Source: an uncultured Oscillospiraceae bacterium
Lineage (GTDB): Bacteria; Bacillota; Clostridia; Oscillospirales; Oscillospiraceae
Length of the DNA: 8,718 nt
Direction of reading: 5' to 3'
NCBI GenBank assembly: GCA_934565425.1
Contig: CAKTHW010000065.1
Location: 1 to 8,718, forward strand
Shown here: positions 6,378-8,718 of the stretch, in pieces
Numbering within the stretch: position 1 is the first letter of the stretch
How the letters are laid out: every line of letters starts with the position of its first letter
Notes under the pieces: generated by a model
What the model was told of the DNA's origin: nothing
The model's input: only the letters and a program-made list of their open reading frames with translations
Databases searched by the model: none
Translations under genes and position numbers: made by a program

Positions 6378-8063
6378 TTATTTCGCCTTAAAGCTGTCCT
6401 TCAAAGACACCGACCGGTTGAACACCAGTGCGCCGGGCTTGCTGTCCTTGTTGTCCAGGCAGAAGTAGCCGGTGCGCATGAACTGATAGGGGGTGCCCAC
6501 GGTGGCGTTGGCCAGGTCGGCTTCCAGCTTGCAGTCCTTCAGGACGGTCAGGGAATCCGGGTTCAGAGCGGTCAGGAAGTCCTTGCCGCCGGCGTCGGGA
6601 GCGGGGTCACTGAACAGATTGTCGTACAGACGCACCTCCGCATCCACCGCAGTGGCAGCGTCCACCCAGTGGATGGCAGCGCCCTTGATCTTCCGGCCGT
6701 CAGCCGGGTTGCCGCCCCGGGACTCGGGATCGTACTCGGCCAGCACTTCGACGACGTTGCCGTCCTCATCCTTCACGCAGCCGGTGCAGGTGATGATATA
6801 CGCGCCCTTCAGGCGGCATTCCATGCCGTTGGGGGTCAGACGCTTGTACTTCTTCACCGGTTCCTCCATGAAGTCATCTGCCTCGATGTACAGATGCTTG
6901 GAGAAGGGGACGGTGCGGGTGCCCAGGGACGGGTCCTTGGGGTGGTTCTCCACCTCGAAGGTCTCGGTCTGGTCGTCGGGGTAGTTGGTGATGGTCAGGC
7001 GCACCGGGTGCAGGACGGCCATGACACGGGCGGCGTGGGCGTCCAGGTCGCTGCGCAGGCAGTGCTCCAGGAAGGAGTATTCCACGGTGGAGTCCGCTTT
7101 GGCCACGCCGATCTGCTCGGAGAAGTTCCGGATGGCGGTGGGGGTGTAGCCGCGACGGCGCAGGCCGCAGATGGTGGGCATCCGGGGGTCGTCCCAGCCG
7201 GACACGTAGTTCTGCTCCACCAGCTGGCGCAGCTTGCGCTTGGACATGACGGTGTGGTCGATGCCCAGACGGGCGAACTCGATCTGACGGGGCTTGTGAT
7301 AGGGGATGGAGATGTTGTCGATGACCCAGTCGTACAGGGGACGGTGGGACTCAAACTCCAGGGTACACAGGGAATGGGTGATGCCCTCCAGGGCGTCCTC
7401 GATGGGATGGGCGAAGTCGTACATGGGATAGATGCACCACTTGTCGCCGGTGCGGTGATGAGCCATGTGCTTGATGCGGTAGATGGCCGGGTCACGCATG
7501 TTGAAGTTGCCGCTGGCCAGGTCGATCTTGGCACGGAGGGTCATCGCGCCGTCAGGGAACTCGCCGGCCCGCATCCGTGCGAACAGGTCCAGGCTCTCCT
7601 CGATGGGACGGTCCCGGTAGGGGCTGGTGGCGGGGGTGTTCACGTCGCCGCGGTGGGCGGCCATCTCCTCCGGCGTCAGCTGACAGACGTAGGCCAGACC
7701 CTTCTTGATGAGTTCTACCGCGTAGTCGTACATCTGTTCGAAGTAGTCAGACGCATAGTAGAACCGATCCTCCCAGTCATAGCCCAGCCACTTGATGTCC
7801 TCCTGAATGGCGTCCACGTACTCCACATCTTCCTTGGTGGGGTTGGTGTCATCCATGCGCAGGTTGCACAGGCCGTGATACTTCTGGGCGGTGCCGAAGT
7901 CCACAAAGATAGCCTTGGCGTGACCGATGTGGAGATAGCCGTTGGGTTCCGGCGGGAACCGGGTATGCACTTTCAGACCGGCGTAGACACCGTGTTCGGA
8001 GATGTCCTCGTCGATGAAGTCGTGAATAAAGTTCTGTGTCATGATGATGTCGTTGTCAGCCAT
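6378..8063 (-). CDS. glnS: Glutaminyl-tRNA synthetase
   Basis: The protein has 561 residues from the ATG at 8063, close to the 554 of E. coli GlnS. GGGAGAG lies eight bases before this ATG; a GTG nine bases further upstream is too near the ribosome site. It is a class I synthetase that charges tRNA-Gln with glutamine in the cytoplasm using ATP. Marks include RFPPEPNGYLHIGHAK (35-50, with the HIGH box at 45-48), LRMDDTNPTKE, the VMSKRKL (272-278) form of the KMSKS loop, GWDDPRMPT, and a C-terminal two-barrel anticodon-binding region (about 340-550, including YIEADDFMEEP). The PPEPNG and MSKRKL forms favour GlnRS over GluRS. Many Firmicutes lack GlnRS and make Gln-tRNA by the GatCAB amidotransferase, so a direct enzyme here is of evolutionary note. 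It is a single gene with its own promoter. Confidence 0.97.
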   Translation of the reverse strand: MADNDIIMTQNFIHDFIDEDISEHGVYAGLKVHTRFPPEPNGYLHIGHAKAIFVDFGTAQKYHGLCNLRMDDTNPTKEDVEYVDAIQEDIKWLGYDWEDRFYYASDYFEQMYDYAVELIKKGLAYVCQLTPEEMAAHRGDVNTPATSPYRDRPIEESLDLFARMRAGEFPDGAMTLRAKIDLASGNFNMRDPAIYRIKHMAHHRTGDKWCIYPMYDFAHPIEDALEGITHSLCTLEFESHRPLYDWVIDNISIPYHKPRQIEFARLGIDHTVMSKRKLRQLVEQNYVSGWDDPRMPTICGLRRRGYTPTAIRNFSEQIGVAKADSTVEYSFLEHCLRSDLDAHAARVMAVLHPVRLTITNYPDDQTETFEVENHPKDPSLGTRTVPFSKHLYIEADDFMEEPVKKYKRLTPNGMECRLKGAYIITCTGCVKDEDGNVVEVLAEYDPESRGGNPADGRKIKGAAIHWVDAATAVDAEVRLYDNLFSDPAPDAGGKDFLTALNPDSLTVLKDCKLEADLANATVGTPYQFMRTGYFCLDNKDSKPGALVFNRSVSLKDSFKAK

Positions 8064-8104
8064 AAAATCCACTCTCCCAGATTATTATTGTAACATGATA
8101 GTCT

Positions 8105-8133
8105 ATTATACCGTTCCGGTAGGGAAATTGCAA
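8105..8133 (-). promoter_or_regulatory. glnS promoter (TTGCAA-17-TATAAT)
   Basis: On the - strand, TTGCAA (8128-8133), a 17-base spacer and a perfect TATAAT (8105-8110) precede the glnS ATG by about 40 bases. The leader is therefore too short for a T-box, so no tRNA-sensing switch is expected. Confidence 0.8.
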
Positions 8134-8199
8134 CGAAATGCAAGGGAATTTTCCCAGAAAAAACGGAGAAAAATGGGGCGTGTTTTGTACAGGCAGACC

Positions 8200-8448
8200 T
8201 TACCGCCGTCCGGACAGCACGTCCGCCAGCCACAGCAGCACGCAGGCGCCGACGACGGAGACCAGGAAGGAGGAGAAGCCGCGGTAGGCGTGGAAGCCGA
8301 TGAGGGAAAAGAGCCAGTTGCCCAGGACGGAGCCGACGATGCCGACGACGATGTTGCGGATGAGGGAGGTGGGGTGGTTCATGAGCTTGCCGGCCAGCCA
8401 GCCGATGAAGGAGCCGCAGATGAGGGACCAGATGAGTGCGAATAACAT
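8200..8448 (-). CDS. GlsB/YeaQ/YmgE-type small membrane protein
   Basis: The protein has 82 residues, the typical size for the Transgly_assoc (PF04226) group. Start: the ATG at 8448 has GGAGG nine bases upstream; an in-frame extension to 8511 lacks any ribosome site and overlaps the promoter. Three hydrophobic helices (about 3-20, 28-50, 56-76) are joined by short polar turns. GWLAGKLM, NIVVGIVGSVLGNWLF and a C-terminal small-residue helix ending in GRR match the family. Members are small inner-membrane proteins often induced by stress or in stationary phase, with no defined reaction. The gene lies 136 bases upstream of glnS on the same strand, but glnS has its own promoter in between. Confidence 0.85.
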   Translation of the reverse strand: MLFALIWSLICGSFIGWLAGKLMNHPTSLIRNIVVGIVGSVLGNWLFSLIGFHAYRGFSSFLVSVVGACVLLWLADVLSGRR

Positions 8449-8482
8449 AATGAAAAACCTCCAAATGAATCGTTCTGTGACC

Positions 8483-8511
8483 GTTATAGCATAGGGAAGG
8501 GGAGAAGACAA
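8483..8511 (-). promoter_or_regulatory. Promoter of the GlsB-type gene (TTGTCT-17-TATAAC)
   Basis: On the - strand, TTGTCT (8506-8511), 17 bases, then TATAAC (8483-8488) lie about 35 bases before the ATG. Spacing is ideal and both hexamers differ little from consensus. Confidence 0.7.
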
Positions 8512-8558
8512 CGGACTTTATCGTATTTTAATCTTTTTTATCCGATTTTGAACCAAGC

Positions 8559-8587
8559 TGGACAGCGCCCCCGAAACCGTGTAAACT
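8559..8587 (+). promoter_or_regulatory. Candidate flavodoxin promoter (TGGACA-17-TAAACT)
   Basis: TGGACA (8559-8564), a 17-base spacer and TAAACT (8582-8587) lie 33 bases before the ATG at 8621. Each box is near consensus. It faces away from the GlsB-type promoter; the two -35 boxes are about 50 bases apart, with an AT-rich stretch (8518-8549) between. Confidence 0.6.
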
Positions 8588-8620
8588 AGAGACCATCCAG
8601 ACCACCGGAGGCGAACGACC

Positions 8621-8718
8621 ATGGCAAACACCCTCATCGCATACTTCACCTGGAGCGGCAATTCCGCCCACCTGGCCCAGCGCATCCGGCGCATCACCGG
8701 CGGCGACCTGTTCCACAT
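8621..8718 (+). CDS. Flavodoxin-like protein, 3' end outside window
   Basis: Only the first 32 residues are visible. The ATG has GGAGG (8607-8611) nine bases upstream. The start MANTLIAYFTWSGNSA is a beta strand followed by the FMN phosphate-binding loop (TWSGNSA, compare T/SxTGNT), then a helix and ITGGDLFH, a pattern common in flavodoxin-family proteins of Clostridia (the NAD(P)H-linked or Flavodoxin_4 type). It would bind FMN and carry electrons in the cytoplasm. Subtype and partners lie beyond the window. Confidence 0.8.
   Translation, partial: MANTLIAYFTWSGNSAHLAQRIRRITGGDLFH

Noticed and set aside
6354..8093. Long open frame on the + strand (579 codons) opposite glnS
   Set aside because: It is the GC-rich antisense shadow of a clear glnS gene, with low-complexity Val/Gly/His composition and no ribosome site.
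8064..8130. T-box leader for glnS
   Set aside because: The promoter leaves a leader of only about 35 bases, with no stem or T-box consensus.

Overview
The window looks like chromosomal DNA from a GC-rich, gut-type Clostridia bacterium, probably Oscillospiraceae/Ruminococcaceae-like. This is inferred from strong AGGAGG-type ribosome sites, a sortase-anchored surface protein with an xPKTG sorting motif, an InlB-type repeat, a PG_binding_4/YkuD L,D-transpeptidase, and an ECF sigma factor paired with a membrane regulator in a style common in gut Firmicutes. The genus cannot be fixed from the sequence alone.

Layout. (1) 1-2005, + strand: the 3' part of a large cell-wall-anchored protein. It has one InlB/Flg_new-type repeat, about five Cys-rich repeats of about 105 residues, a Lys/Thr-rich linker and a sortase signal, and ends at a strong hairpin terminator shared with the convergent gene. 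(2) 2079-2816, - strand: truA, tRNA pseudouridine synthase. (3) 2817-2955: divergent promoter region. (4) 2956-4641, + strand: a membrane-anchored L,D-transpeptidase with a C-terminal Ig-like domain. (5) 4642-5025: a non-coding stretch of about 385 bp packed with hairpins, including two terminator-like structures and a candidate ECF-type promoter. (6) 5026-5583 and 5580-6308, + strand: an ECF sigma factor and a single-pass membrane protein overlapping by ATGA, probably its regulator. (7) 6327-6355: bidirectional terminator, then glnS (6378-8063, - strand). (8) 8200-8448, - strand: a small GlsB/YeaQ-type membrane protein. (9) 8449-8620: divergent promoters, then the first 32 codons of a flavodoxin-like protein on the + strand, cut by the window end.

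How the genes relate. The surface protein, the L,D-transpeptidase and the sigma/membrane-regulator pair all concern the cell envelope, but each is a separate transcription unit, so a functional link is only suggestive. truA and glnS are tRNA housekeeping genes. I see no phage, insertion sequence, CRISPR, tRNA or rRNA. The least ordinary parts are the Cys-rich mosaic repeats of the surface protein, the hairpin-dense intergenic block, and the sigma/regulator pair, whose leader holds a terminator between a candidate promoter and the start codon.
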